This document shows, in pieces, positions 37,393 to 50,183 of a DNA stretch of 64,000 nt. The stretch comes from Calendula officinalis (taxonomy: Eukaryota > Streptophyta > Magnoliopsida > Asterales > Asteraceae). The stretch is taken from contig OY970832.1 in the NCBI GenBank assembly GCA_963853835.1, forward strand, positions 7,026,001 through 7,090,000. The letters run 5' to 3'. Every line of letters starts with the position of its first letter. Within the stretch, counting starts at the first letter, position 1. Below the pieces are notes generated by a model. It was given only the letters and a program-made list of their open reading frames with translations, made no database searches and had not been told where the DNA came from. The translations under genes and the position numbers were made by a program.

Positions 37393-37720
37393 TAAGAGCA
37401 CAAGGTGTGGAAGGTATGTTATAGAGATGTTATAGAGTTTTTGGGGTTATAACTTGGCTATAACCTGGGGAGGAAAAAAGGCTCCCTGGTGTTATAGTTA
37501 AAGTGGTGCTATAGGGGTCCCACATTTGTTATTTGGTGTATTTTGATTGGTTAGACACCCCCACCCCCCACCCTTGCTGGTTTCCCTTTGGCGAGCCGTT
37601 GTTGGCATAACGATTTGTGGTTGGCGAGTAAATAACGGGGGGAGTGGTATGGCAATAACGAAGTTATTGCCCATTTTCTTGTTTTGGCGAGCCATTAACG
37701 GCTCCATACCGTGCCCTCTA
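37393..37720. mobile_element. Possible foldback MITE
   Basis: The left end TAAGAGCACAAGGTGTGGAA is matched by TAGAGGGCACGGTATGGAGC inverted at the right. The inside has further inverted words around TGGCGAGC and TTATAGC. Two opposite-strand short frames at 37498-37738 come from this palindromic DNA. No target duplication was found. Confidence 0.45.
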
Positions 37721-37764
37721 AGGATATTATTAGTTTAGAAAGAAAAAAAGGGGGTAAAAATAGG

Positions 37765-39377
37765 GGTGAAAATAGAACCAAATAATTGAAACAAATCATT
37801 TAAAAATTAAACAGATAAAACTAAACTAATAAAACCCAAATCATTTCAAAACCGATAGTCCGGTTTTAAATTTTGAAAAAAACTGATGGTTTTGGTTCGA
37901 TTTTTGTTTTAACCAGAAACCAACCTACTAATTATGGTTTATATTGTGACTAGATGATACAAAATACATTTATATTCTGATTTTTTTGTGCTGAAAATGA
38001 AATTTAGTGTTGAAATATGATATTAGAAATTGAATTTAATCCCGAAAAGTAGATATTGTTTCTGAAATTTGTATGTAATATTGTAAAAATGAATGTGAGT
38101 TTCTCCCATTTGACGATATGTATATGAATTATTTCAATGGTTTAAATTTGGGTTTATCTCAGTTTCTTTTTTCCAGACAATAAATCTTTAGTTCACTTCA
38201 GAAAATACAATAAATGACAAATATGATCCGCGGATAACATATTTTATGTTGTGAAAAAACAAGTTAGAAATTATCTTACTGATTTTTTTGGCTACTACAT
38301 ACTTGAGACAAACATTGTGTACTAGTAATGGTATTTCAATACATTTTATCAAATACATGATTAAATCCTTATTATTTTCATCTGAAAATCATTGTTCACG
38401 AACAACAATTACACAATTTTAAAAAAATGCAAGCAATCATCACATTATGCCACCAATAGAATTCTACTTTTACCACTTAAGTGGTTTTTGATTAGTATAA
38501 TTTTTATATGATCATACCATAAAAACTACTTCCCACACCAGAGTGTATAAATTTTAAAGCAGACTATACAACTATGTCAAAACATAATACAGTATGTGGT
38601 ATGAAAATTAATTTGTGTGGTGTCAATATCACTCCCTCAAAAACAAAAGGTGGACAATAAACTTGAACAAATATAGACAAAAGGTGGACAATAAACTTAA
38701 AATAAATACAATATTAAATGTAGTTGCAATGATTAATATTAATCGCATCCTTATTATACTTGTTCATGTCTCTAATTAATCATTCATATTCATTAGTAAA
38801 CGTGACCAAGACTAAGATTTTTTTATACAAATGATATAATTATACTTCAAGAATACAAGCTGATGATTAATGTAATTCTTCTCTAAAATACGTAAATGAA
38901 TTAGGTATGAGAACATTGTAAAGTATATAGCCACCTTCATAATAAGTAAATTAACAAATCTCCTTCGAGATCATATACTAAACTAAGCTCATTCAAGTTG
39001 TATCTTTTCACTTATTAAGACCATAATATTGCATATAGTTGGAGTGTAAATCAAGGTTGCACTTTATCAAATATGACGGTAGTGCGATCTCCAAAAATAC
39101 AATGAATTATTCATAGGTTGTCTAGTTAAGACCTTTATGGTCAGGGTCAGGGTCAGTTACGTTAAAGGACCAAAACCAGACCCTATAAACATCGGTTAAG
39201 CACAGATTATATAATGAAGAGATTATTTGGAAAGCGAAAAATAATTTTAGAAAAGCAAATTGTGTTTTTTAAAAATAGGAAACACATATGATGATGGTGA
39301 TGTTGAACAAATGACATTCCACGCCCACCTCCAGCAAAAGACACAACCTTAAAAACTTGGTTCTTCTTCACCGTCAT
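37765..39377. other. Intergenic, one AACCGG-type patch
   Basis: 37765-37960 starts AATAGGGGTGAAAATAG and has AAACCGATAGTCCGGTTT words, like the other capped low-complexity blocks but weaker. 38630-38700 has two copies of AAAGGTGGACAATAAACTT. No gene was seen up to the 14-3-3 stop codon. Confidence 0.4.
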
Positions 39378-39637
39378 CTATGGCTCCTCCAGGTCCTGCA
39401 CTCAATCCCAAACACCAATTGTTAAAAATAATTTAAAAAATAAAAATTCTCTTAACATGCACAAAATGGAGTCACTGGAATTAGGTTAAAAGAAAAACTA
39501 AATAAGAAATCAATTTTGTTACAGTCGGTAAGATATTGATTACCTAATATTATCACCAGAAGAAATGTGGTTTATTAAAACATTAGATTGCGATTGTGAT
39601 AACAATTTATCGAGCATGATGAATGAATTTGGTATTA

Positions 39638-39676
<39 letters not shown>

Positions 39677-41526
39677 GTTGACCTGAGCATCTGAGGTCCA
39701 AAGAGTGAGATTGTCCCTTAATAGTTGCATGATCAGAGTGCTATCTTTGTACGAGTCTTCACCTAAACTGTCCAGCTCAGCAATCGCATATTCAAATGCC
39801 TACTCATTGCCAAAAACAACATAAACATAGTTAAGGTTAGGAACAATTTCAGAAAAGGTTAGTAACAAATTACGCGCAACTTGAGATCCTGTGTATTTCT
39901 TATTTAAATGGTACAAATAAATAACTAAGTCATGTAATGACAATTGCCTTGGTTTTGCTGTATGCTGTGTATAAGTTAGCAATACCTATCTCTATTTGGG
40001 ATATTTTTTAAAATAATAATACAAAGATCCTATCTGGCAAAAATCGTAACAATGAGCCGGCATATATATTTATCTATATATGTAAATATGGCTAAAGTCA
40101 CACCAAATAAAGAAAAATATCTTCATAGTTTATATAAATTTAAAAATATATGGGTATGAATGACTCATTTTTCACTTTACATTAAAGTTGCCTTTTATGT
40201 GTCCCCAAAGATCAAGTGTTGATAACTACATACCACCTACAAAGTCAATGCTAACTACCTCATTAATTGATTTAAAAACCTTGTTTTGATGCGAATTACC
40301 CCTACATAGTACGAAAACATACTTAATAACAAGAAATGTTGAACTTAACAGCTGATGCAACATAAGTGACAACAATTAACAAATATCAGATTTAATTTCA
40401 AACAACAAAAGCTATGGTGTCCAACCTGTTTTGCCATGGTACAAGCCTTGTCTGACGAATTGAGAATCTCATAATAGAACACCGAGAAATTTAGTGCCAG
40501 ACCCAATCTTATCGGATGAGTTGGAGCAAGATCTGCCTCGGCGATATCCTTCAAAAATAGAATCAAATGCAGAATTATTAAATATATTCCGAAAAGATAA
40601 TTGTCACATTACCAAATATCTGGAATATCAACAATTGGGGTTTTTACGGATTATAATTCATATGATTGACTACTCAAGCTCCTCACACAAGATCTATGAG
40701 ATTATAGGCATTAGTAACAGCAAAACAATATTTCCTTGTTACAAAAGATCACCAATAAACTATTATTTTAACAAAGAAATTTTTAACATTTCAGCTGAGT
40801 AAGGATTTCTCACACATTATAGGTTTATATCCCTAAATCGAAAGAGTTATGACAATCAATTGTTTCAACAAATGTCTCCATTGCATTGATAGTTTCAGTA
40901 AAATATCAGAACCTAACAATTTTAAGTCCAAAATCACCTAAAAAAATCAATTTTAATGACCAATAGATATAAATTCTTGACCTAAATATCAACAATTTAT
41001 CAACGCTAAACACAAAATTGGAGTAATTGACTACCTGAGCAGCTTTGTACGACTTCATTGTCTGCTCTGCTGACTCCTTCCGCTCATCTCCAGTTTTAAA
41101 TTCCGCTAAATACCGATGATAATCTCCCTTCATCTTCAAATAAAACACCTTAGATTCCGCCGTAGAAGCTGACGGAACGAGATTTGACTCCAGAATCTTC
41201 AAAATTCCAGAACAAATATCAGAAAGCTCATCCTCAACCTTAGATCTGTAATCCTTCACTAGCACAACATGATCATCATTCTTCCGTGACTCCTCTTTCT
41301 GTTCGATCGATGAAACGATGCGCCAGGCTGCTCGGAGCGAGCCGATGACGTTCTTGTACGCCACCGAGAGGAGGTTCCGCTCCTCGACAGTGAGCTCCGA
41401 CACCGGCGTTAGTCCGACGACGAGCTTTTCCATGAACTTGACCATCTCTTCGTACCGTTCAGCTTGCTCGGCCAGCTTGGCCATGTAGACATACTGCTCT
41501 CTCGATAGGTTGTCCGGAAAAGCCAT
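39378..41526 (-). CDS. 14-3-3 (general regulatory factor) protein
   Basis: Dimeric adaptor that binds phosphoserine/threonine motifs on client proteins in cytosol and nucleus. Four exons: 41035-41526, 40426-40548, 39683-39799 and 39378-39395. All are GT-AG and in phase, giving 249 residues, a normal length. Helix landmarks: MAKLAEQAERYEEMV near the N-terminus (dimer surface), ERNLLSVAYKNVIG, SKVFYLKMKGDYHRYLAEF, LGLALNFSVFYYEI and AFEYAIAELDSLGEDSYKDS, then LLRDNLTLWTSD. The phosphopeptide-binding K/R-R-Y residues are present. The last exon adds only five codons (DLEEP) before TAG; the variable C-tail is therefore short. The start gives AFPDNLSREQYVY, as usual for plant members. The first exon holds most of the N-terminal half. 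Confidence 0.93.
39638..39677. repeat. (GT)n(GA)n microsatellite next to a splice donor
   Basis: About ten GT units followed by about nine GA units. On the gene strand it begins ~6 bases inside intron 3 of the 14-3-3 gene, as GTCAACCTCTCTCT then a CA run. Confidence 0.93.
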
Positions 41527-41704
41527 TGACGGAGGAGGATTTGGAGAGAGAATAGAAAAAATGTGTCCTTGTAATAAACACCCTGTTCTGTGGTTTATAT
41601 ACGGGTTTATTACTATGTTGGAAAGTGCATACAATTGTTTTTGTTTGGATTCAATGGCAGCCATTGATTTCACCGGTCCCACAAGTTATTTTAAATTTAA
41701 TATA

Positions 41705-41972
41705 CCTCGTATCCGTCCCTAAAAAAAAACTTCTCATTTGTCTTTTGCACAAATTTTTAGGTGATAGTTAGTGGTGGCGTCATTGATAATACTTTTGATT
41801 AAAATATAAGTTGGATTGGAGAGAGAAAGATAGTTAGTGGATATTAATGGTGGAGTCTTTATTAATAATAGTTTTTTTATTGTGTGGAACCCATCAAATA
41901 TGAGAAATGAGAAGTTTTTTGTGGGACAAAAATTTAGAGTGAAATGAGAAGTTTTTTGTGGGACGGAGGGAG
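41705..41972. mobile_element. Stowaway-like MITE in the 14-3-3 promoter
   Basis: The right end TGGGACGGAGGGAG is canonical; the left end (ATCCGTCCCTAAAA) is degenerate. TA flanks the right end at 41973-41974. It lies ~180 bp upstream of the 14-3-3 start codon. The interior contains GATAGTTAGTGGTGG, shared with the copy at 42117. Confidence 0.7.
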
Positions 41973-42116
41973 TAATATTTTAACATTTTTTGATAAATTA
42001 GTAGTTCGAGTCATGCAGTAGTGACATCTAAACGGACATTATTTTTTGAAGGAAAACACTCCAAGACAATCTTCGATGACCAATTGATCTAGACCAATTA
42101 GTTCATATAAATAATA

Positions 42117-42330
42117 CTCCCTCCGTCCCTTAATAAAGTTCTCATTTCTCCTAACATGTTTGTCCCAAAATAAAATTCTCATTTCTCAAATTGGAGGGAC
42201 TCACTCAATAAAATAATATTATTACCATATACCCCACCACTAACTATCTTCTAAAAACATTTTTCTCTCCAAAAAACCCTTTTATTTTAATCAAATTTAT
42301 TATCAAAGACCAACCACTGTTATAAAGATG
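42117..42330. mobile_element. Truncated Stowaway-like MITE
   Basis: Starts CTCCCTCCGTCCCTTAAT after TA. It contains the same interior words as 41705-41972 in opposite orientation (CCACTAACTATC, AACCACTG) but lacks the matching right end. Confidence 0.65.
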
Positions 42331-42691
42331 TTATAGGTTTTGCGGTTCATAGATCATGTTTGGTAAAAGTATGATGTATGGTGAATAAGAATGGGTTTCA
42401 TTGGTAATGTGGGTTTGATATTTTGTTAGAATCATATCGTTAGGCCGAAGACTATAATAATAATAATAAATAAATATAAATAAATCATACACCATATATA
42501 TACAATTCGGGCTATATATAGATAAATACACTCTTTCAATTTGGGCTAAACATATAAATCCCATAAATCATATATAAGTAAATTTCCCCAAGACACGCTC
42601 TTTCAATTCAGCCTAAATATAAATAAATACATAATTATTAGTAACGAATCATACAACATATATGCAAACCATAAATACGAAGATCGACATA

Positions 42692-45600
42692 TCATCTGTG
42701 TTCGTGATGTTTATCTGTAGCCGTATCAGTATGTGAATGTGAATCTGTTTGGAAATCAAATTCTTCTTGTGACTCTCTTCGACCATGTTTTTGACTTCTA
42801 TTTCTATCTTTATTCATTAGCTGAAACTCATCTGCTATTTGGTTGCTTTTTTCCTTAAAAAAGTTTATTCCACTTGTTATTTTCGACATTGCAAAATTTG
42901 TCTGCCAACAATCATACATACATGTTAAAAATGTTGAAATTTGGTGTTGTTAAAAACTATTTCGAATACATATACATACATACCTCATTCTTTGAGTTCA
43001 ATCGTTTAGGTTTGCTTGAAAAAGAATTTTTCATCTCTTTAAATGAATCAGGAAGTAATTTGCTAGAGTGTGTCTCCTGTTTACAAACAAAAACAACAAA
43101 TTCTTAAAACATAAAAAACTAAAATAATTATGAGAGATGTTGAAATTTGTATGTGCCTTAGTACTGTGAGTTTCAAGTTGTTGGTGTGGTGGTAATCTTG
43201 TAGAAAATGAATGAAATTGACGTTTATCATAACCATCCTTCTTAGACTTTGTATCCTATTACAAAAATCAATATATAAATAAAGTTGTTTCAGTTAATTA
43301 ATAAACATTACGCGGGTTTTTCAGTTAATTTATAGAAAAAAACTCATGAACAAACTCTGTCAAGGAAAATACAGATTACTCACCTTAGGAGTGGCTGCTG
43401 CATCTTCATTTTTATCTTTTCTGTAACAAACAATGTGAAAAAAATTCAAAAAGATATTGTAACAATTCCAAATAAACATACAATACAACAATAAAAACTT
43501 GAAGAATATAAATAAGCTAAATGAAGCTTACGTTGTTCCTTGATTTGAAGATTGCACTTGAAGATCATTAATTTCCTGATTTACACTAATGACATCAGTA
43601 CTCTCTGCCTGAAATTCTAGAACATTTAGAGTTTAGTGCATAACAAAAATTCATAAATATGTAAGAGTATAATTAGCCTAACTAACCGTATCATCAGTAG
43701 AAAATTGTGAACACAAAGCCTGTTGAGATATTTTAATTCCAGTCTCAAGTCTTTTTCTCAACTCTAATTCCTTTCGCAGTTTTTCCTCTAATCTTGCCAC
43801 CTACAAACAAATTAATATATAACATATATTTTTATAAAATTGAATTCAAATCTGATTAGTTATAATACATACATCTTTCTCGAGCTGCAAACGTTGTGTC
43901 TCTAAAGCTTTCTTTTTGTTCAACAACTCCTCTGCTTCAGCTTTAGCTTTTAATTCCTCTTCAGTTGCCTCAGGACTTATGACATCAGCCCTAGTAACAC
44001 ATAATACGTCAAGGATTAGGTGTCTGTATATATACATATATAATATAATTAAGATATGAAGTATCACTTACTCTTCTTTGTCGACGTCTGATAACTTTTT
44101 CTTTTCCTGCAATCAAACAAAATAAAATAAAATAAAATAATAAACTATAAATAGTAAATCAAGATTCATTTGAGTTATTTATGCTTACATCAGTTTGTGT
44201 GTTATGATCAGTTAAGTCTTTAGTTGTAGTTAGTTGTACATTTTCATCTTCAGAATGGTCAACTGTTTTTCCAGTTGGAAGGTGATCATTAGGTTGATAT
44301 AGAACATTATCAGGAAGTTCACTTTTAGATCGAGCATGTGAATTTGACTGGAACTTTTTACTAGATACTCTGTGGGAGATGGTACACGATCTGAGGGGAA
44401 CAGCTGGTTTCTGCATTAACAAATTAAACTTAATGATAATAATAATTATTATAATTGAAACTTTAAATGTATAAGAAATTGACCTTAATGTTTTGCTGTT
44501 GACTTTCTTGATGATTATCATGACTATGTTTAGGAGTTGATGCATGTTCAGAATCTTCATTTGATTTAGAGCCCTCAGATGAATCTTCATCTTCTTCATA
44601 GATTTCATCCTCACTAACTTCTTCACTTTCACTTCCAACTTCATCTGAGTCAGAGTACAGATCACTTGCCATATCTCCTTCCTGCAAATACATTTGATTA
44701 AGTTCATATTCATAAACTAAGAGTAATTTATATTCTTACGCCAAATATGTTATCATATTCTTCGAGTAGGACAATAACAATAGCTTGAGCATGATTAGCA
44801 GCTGCAGCTGCTTGCATAAGTTGATCAGATGCATCACCACCCATATTAAAGTTACTATCAAGATTACATTCGCCAGCCAAAAGTGGTCTAAGAAGTAAAG
44901 GTGCCATGCATGCAGCAACTGCTGAAACACTCATCTTGTTCACACTTTTGTTGTCAGCCACAGCTTCCATCATTATTAAACATCTGTAAACAAAAAAAAG
45001 TCAGTAAAATATTATTCAAAACGGATTATAATTAATCTACTACCTTTGCAATAAACGACGATTTGGTTCAGGAAATGTGTCACATATAGCCGTGCGCATT
45101 GCATTGACTCTTGTGGCTCGATCGGTAGTTATATTATTATCTAAAATAGAAGAATAATTAATTACTTATTACATTGTAAAGTTTAATGAGAAACTTACTA
45201 TGTGCGGCTAGCAAAGCACTGCAACATGATGCTGGAACTGGCGATGATGGTAATTCCCGAAGAACATACTGAAACAAAAACGGGATAACAAAGTGGCAAA
45301 CATTAATTAGTAATAAGTATATCTGTTAATTATATCAATATATATGACATACCTTTATACAGTCTCCTATAACATGTGCATCCTCCTCTGCAGTGAACTC
45401 CACCTTCCCTACACAAGTTTAACAAATACTTTAATATATTTTCCCCAATTATTATTTAAATCATAAAATATATGAAACTCAAAGTTTTGGCACAACTACT
45501 GACCCTCTTCATATTCTCGGAAGCGGCGCTCAACATCTTCAACATCAGCAGACTGCCTCAAGATGCCTTCTACTTTCACTCCTAATACATTCAAAACCAG

Positions 45601-48600
45601 ATAACTCAAATTAAATGAGCATGGATTAATGGTTAACCTTCTTTTAGCATTTATACAAGGAAAATGATAATGAGCAAAATTAGAATAAAAACAGCCCCCT
45701 ACATTTTAGGATCACTACCCTATCAATGAATGTACAAGCCTTTTATGCATATTAGAGGGGCTGTTATTAACAAAACCCTTTTACCGATGGTTTTGTTTGC
45801 AATTAAAGGCGATTTTCAATAGCTAAAAAGAAATTAACCAAGTTTGTTTGTTACCATGATCTTCAACATATGTGAGGGCTTTCTCCAAGAAAGATGGTGT
45901 TCCATCTGCATCTTCCAATGCAAGTAATACTGGACGACCAAGAATCTTTGATTTTACTGGGGGTTCGTCTTTGGCTGTTGGATGAAAGTAAACAAAACAA
46001 TAAATTATTCTTAATGAATATATTAAAAAAAGTGAGAATAAATTGTTGTTAATTACTCTGTTCTGAAGAACCATCAACTGTATCACCCTTTTCGGTTTTC
46101 AATGTCCCACCGTGCCCTGCAGTTGGGCAAGCCGAAGGTGCATTTGCTAAAGCTTCTTCCAGTGCAGCCTTCCACTCATTCAACTCCTCTGTTGTTTCAG
46201 ACTGCAAAAACATAATTATTATTATTATGAGGCATAAATAATTGGTATTTTGTTTAAAGGATATTTATAAAATACAACCTTAAGAGTAAAAGATCTCCCA
46301 TCATGACCATCCGGAAATGAAACTGTCAACAGTTTCTTGTCTGCTTTAACAACCACACTGAAGTTCAGAGAAAGAGATTGTTAGTAAAAAAAAAAAAATG
46401 TAATGATAATTTATGAATTAAAGACAAATTAATAATGTAAATTATATGAATTAAGTAAAGAAAACAAGCTAACCTGCCTGAACTGTTGAGGTCTATGCCA
46501 CCAAGGGTCAGATTCGCCTCACCTCCCCTTTGAGGAGGAGCATTCTAAACATTAACAAACAAAACTATTAATTTAATTAACCTTTTAATACCAATAACTA
46601 ATATTCCCACATAAGAATAACACCAAAATTAACCCTACAAAAAAGGCGGGAAAATTCAGACAAGATTTGTACGGAACTTACAGGATCACTTCGAAAGAAA
46701 ACTAACGATGTTTGTGTCAAAACGAACCACCTTTTCTTCCAAGAGGTCCAGCCAATACCTGCATAACAAGTGTGATTTAGGGACGTATGAAATTATAAAA
46801 AGCCCCAAATCTCTCCTGAAACAAACGACCTGACTTAATTTAAAAACAATTTTAAATCCCCAAAATTATTAACCCTAATTGCTCAAATTTACTGACGAAC
46901 GATCACTTCAACAAATTGGTTCGATACTAAATCGTTCACGCTCAAATTACTCGAACAGATCCAATAGTCGATAGCAATTGCTCTTGCTTAGGTATGTGAC
47001 TCGAACCTCCATTTAATGTTTAATCAGTTATCTTCCTGATAGGATGATTGTTGTGGAATTAACTGATTCATGTGCAGGAACTGCAAGCTGCATTTACTCA
47101 CACTCAGGTAAGTGCTCGATCATCAAAGCTCCATTTCTATTGATTTGTTCTCTTGTAGCAACGATTTGTGATAGAAGGATTATTGTGGACTTGAATCAAA
47201 CATGCATTATAAGAGAAGAAGTTAAGAAAATACCACACCTTTTGATGAAAGAAATAACGGTCCACTCTTGAACACCTGCAAAATAATAATCTAGGGGTGA
47301 GCATTTTGACCGAAAAAACCGAACCGAACCGAAAACCGACCGAAACCGAACCGAACCGAAACCGATAACATGTTATCGGTTCGGTTTCGGTTTTGAAAGT
47401 TCATCGTTATCGGTTATCGGTTCTATCGGTTCGGTCCGGTTCGGTTCGGTTTTTGGAAAAGGATGAACATTTGGCCTAAAATAGCCGAACCGAACTGAAA
47501 CCAAACCGAACCGAAACCGATAACATGTTATCGGTTCGGTTTCGGTTTTGAAAATTCATTGTTATCGGTATATCGGTTCTATCGGTTCGGTTCGGTTCGG
47601 TTTTGGTCCGATAATCACCCCTATAATAATCCCATCATCTACTTTGTTCAAATATTAACTCTTTACATAACTATATATGGTTACACACTTACTCCATAGT
47701 CCTAAAAATAAAAATAAAAATAAAAATAAAAGTTCCACTAGAATTAAAGATTAAAAAAAGTTCAACACTATAAAATGTGTCTAAACTAGAAGAGTTAAAT
47801 TCTAACTACAACATGTATGAGCATTGTAGTTTATTACGCTTATGATTCAAATTGTGCAAATTTAGGTATTTCTTTTCATGTTTTCAATTAAAATGCAAAA
47901 ATTTAGGTTTTTTTTTTCCACTTATGTAAGCATAAAGTTTAACGAGTTCTCTACATCTTAGGAGTGTTAAAGTTAAGAATCAATTTGTCATGAAAAATAT
48001 CTCCAAGCTTTGTATCATTCTAACCATATGATTAGTATTATTGTGTTGTATGCAACACGATCAGTATAAAACTTGAATTAGAAAAGATAAGAAACAATAA
48101 CTAATCGACAAGTTTGTTAATGAGAAAATCAAAACCTTGTTGCCATTAAGAGAATGTGGGTCCCCCGATGGGTGGTGACTTTTACCGGTAAATGTACATT
48201 GTATATCGTCATCTTCCTATAAACATTACAACAATAACAATTTACAACCAAAAACTTATAATATCTGGTGTTTAGGTATCTTATAAGGTCATAGGTTCAA
48301 GTACTCTTTTTTGCATCGTGATTGGTTCTATTAAGTTGAAAAAAAATGAGTAGAGATTGCGAGATGAATTCTCAACCAAAAATTTAATCAATCATTTAGA
48401 ATAATCATATGAATAAAACAATCAAATAGATATGATATAATCATCATATACATATAATATTTACAAATTAGTTTATTCATGTAACTCATGATCTAACCTT
48501 TTTGCTAGATTTAGATAAATGATACGTAATACATTGATTGATCACAGAATGTAGGATATTGAAACCTGAGGGGATGCATCAGCGTTTGTTTTGGAATCAA

Positions 48601-48742
48601 AATTGGTTTTGACGTGAGTATCAGAATTGTTGTGTTTGTTAATGCCTGAATTACTGTGTTTCAAATCAGCATTGTGGTGTTTGGTGGTAGTAGCACCAGA
48701 ATGGCTGTGGTCAACCATATTGGTGATAGAATTAAACATCAT
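42692..48742 (-). CDS. PH domain RhoGAP (REN1/PHGAP type)
   Basis: GTPase-activating protein that turns off plant ROP GTPases at membranes; REN1 restricts ROP1 at the pollen-tube tip. 22 exons: 48566-48742, 47239-47275, 46682-46758, 46474-46544, 46279-46357, 46057-46201, 45855-45974, 45504-45581, 45353-45408, 45199-45268, 45044-45140, 44740-44983, 44484-44681, 44189-44410, 44072-44106, 43873-43990, 43687-43800, 43532-43608, 43384-43420, 43157-43255, 42984-43076 and 42692-42901. All join in phase to 817 residues. PH domain ~60-170 (FKSGPLFLSSKG, WTSWKKRWFVL); RhoGAP ~208-400 with VEGILRQSA, where R244 is the likely arginine finger, then LRELPSSPVP and AACMAPLLLRPLLAGE. An acidic Ser/Glu stretch follows, then a coiled coil ~565-650 and a closing INFFKEKSNQIADEF motif. 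One junction, after 43157, uses GC rather than GT. The start is the first of three in-frame ATGs (48742, 48739, 48718). Confidence 0.92.
45659..45782. mobile_element. Short MITE in intron 7 of the PH-RhoGAP gene
   Basis: Ends GGAAAATGATAATGAGC and, inverted, AAAGGGTTTTGTTAATAACA. The centre ACATTTTAGGATCACTA is shared with the 57474-57615 element. No clear target duplication. Confidence 0.5.
47291..47622. repeat. CCGAA/TTCGG block with AGGGGTGA ends, in PH-RhoGAP intron 1
   Basis: A 332-bp block of CCGAACCGAAACCG and its complement, in two similar halves. Each half is centred on the palindrome CCGATAACATGTTATCGG. Ends CTAGGGGTGAGC and, inverted, AGGGGTGATTATC. ATAATAAT occurs on both sides (47283-47290, 47623-47630) and could be a target duplication, though it is low in complexity. 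Confidence 0.75.
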
Positions 48743-49619
48743 GCAATTCAAAATCGCATTTGATTGCAATCGATCAGCTTTTGCTCATTCAAAGAACCTG
48801 CTGCATTGTATTTTATAGAATCAAAATGCGATATTGCTCCATGAATTAAGGTCATATCTATGTAAACAAAATCGTAAGTGAAACACATACCATTTTCGAT
48901 CATCGATAAAATGGGAAATTCTGCAGGGAAATTGTGTGAAAAGAGAGAAAGGGGTGGTTGTTTCATTTTTCGGTTTGGGGATTGTAAAGGAAACCCGAGA
49001 GTCAACCAAAAATGGCCCTCTCCTATTCACTCATTTTTCCTATTTTTTCTGCGTATATTATTACTCTTTTTATACGCTAGCTAATAATAAGTGAAGCACT
49101 ATTTTAAATGTTTAATATAAAAACTATATGTTATAGAAACTACACTCCCATTATAATGATTATGTCTATGTCGATTCAAGAGTTCTCATACTAAACTAAA
49201 AATTTTTTGAAAGGGTATATTATTAAGCGGGTGCTAACCCTTCCGTCGGTTGAGCATCAATTAACTTTGATAAACCGAAACGCATGGAATGGTGTCGTCA
49301 GTAAGTCAATTTTGGTTTGCCGAAGGACGAGGATACAGAAAAAGTGGGGTATTTTATGTGAATACTGGTATTTTGTGTGTGTATATTATATAATTATTGA
49401 GCCCGGAAAATTGAGGTCAAGATGTATTGTTAACATGTATGTGTCATTTTAGTGTCAGCTGATATAACGATGATTTAGTAAAGAACTTCTTATTGCATAA
49501 ACATATACTAAAGAGGTTTTGAAGTTTAGTCGAATCTTGTAGAGTAATTATATATGAAAGAGTTTTGTGTCTATTTAGATTATTTTTTGTGCAAATAACG
49601 TAAGAATTTAAGACTAATA

Positions 49620-49931
49620 CTTCCTCCGATTTAAAATAAGTGATACACTTTGGGTTTCACGGGTTTTGAGGTAAAATATTATAATGAAGATTAAATTAGA
49701 TTAATTGGATGGTTAGTGGGGAATGAATCCCACAATTTTTTAATAAGGTAATGTTAATGATGTTTAAAAATAAAAATAAGGGTAAATAGGTCTTTTCACT
49801 TTATTAAAGTAGGTAGTTAGTGGGTGTGGAGCCCACAACTTTTTACTAAATAATGTAAATTTTCAAAGTGTATCACTTATTTTGAATCACCAAATATGAA
49901 AAGTGTATCACTTATTTTGAATCGAAGGAAG
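49620..49931. mobile_element. Stowaway-like MITE, 305-313 bp family, copy 3
   Basis: 312 bp; starts CTTCCTCCGATTTAAAATAA and ends with TTGAATCGAAGGAAG, flanked by TA at 49618-49619 and 49932-49933. The interior has GTGGGTGTGGAGCCCAC, as in copies 1 and 2 read inverted. Confidence 0.87.
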
Positions 49932-50183
49932 TATATAGAAATTAAAATCAAATTATGTGAGATATCAAGACTAATTTAGCAAGTTAAGGGTAGTAAATGG
50001 ACTGTTTTTTGCAAGTTTAGACTATTATGCTACATTTTTAATTAATAGTTATGGATAGTAGATAACATCAACTTAGTAGTATTATTAAATTGCATTTTGG
50101 CATAAAAGGAGAGATATAGAAACATGATAAGTAGCGATATTATACTCCACCCGTTTCAAACTAAATAAAGCATTCACCTAAAA

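Noticed and set aside
39361..39395. Alternative 14-3-3 tail reading PGGAIDDGEEEPSF
   Set aside because: It needs a different phase at the exon 3 junction; the GT-AG border that keeps LWTSDAQ in frame gives the short DLEEP ending.
48255..48345. SINE remnant in PH-RhoGAP intron 1 (GGTTCAAGTACT B-box-like)
   Set aside because: Only the B-box-like word is convincing; the A box and tail are unclear.
50144..50175. Stowaway end (ACTCCACCCGTTTCAAA)
   Set aside because: One-sided and divergent from the CTCCCTCCGT consensus; no partner end was found.
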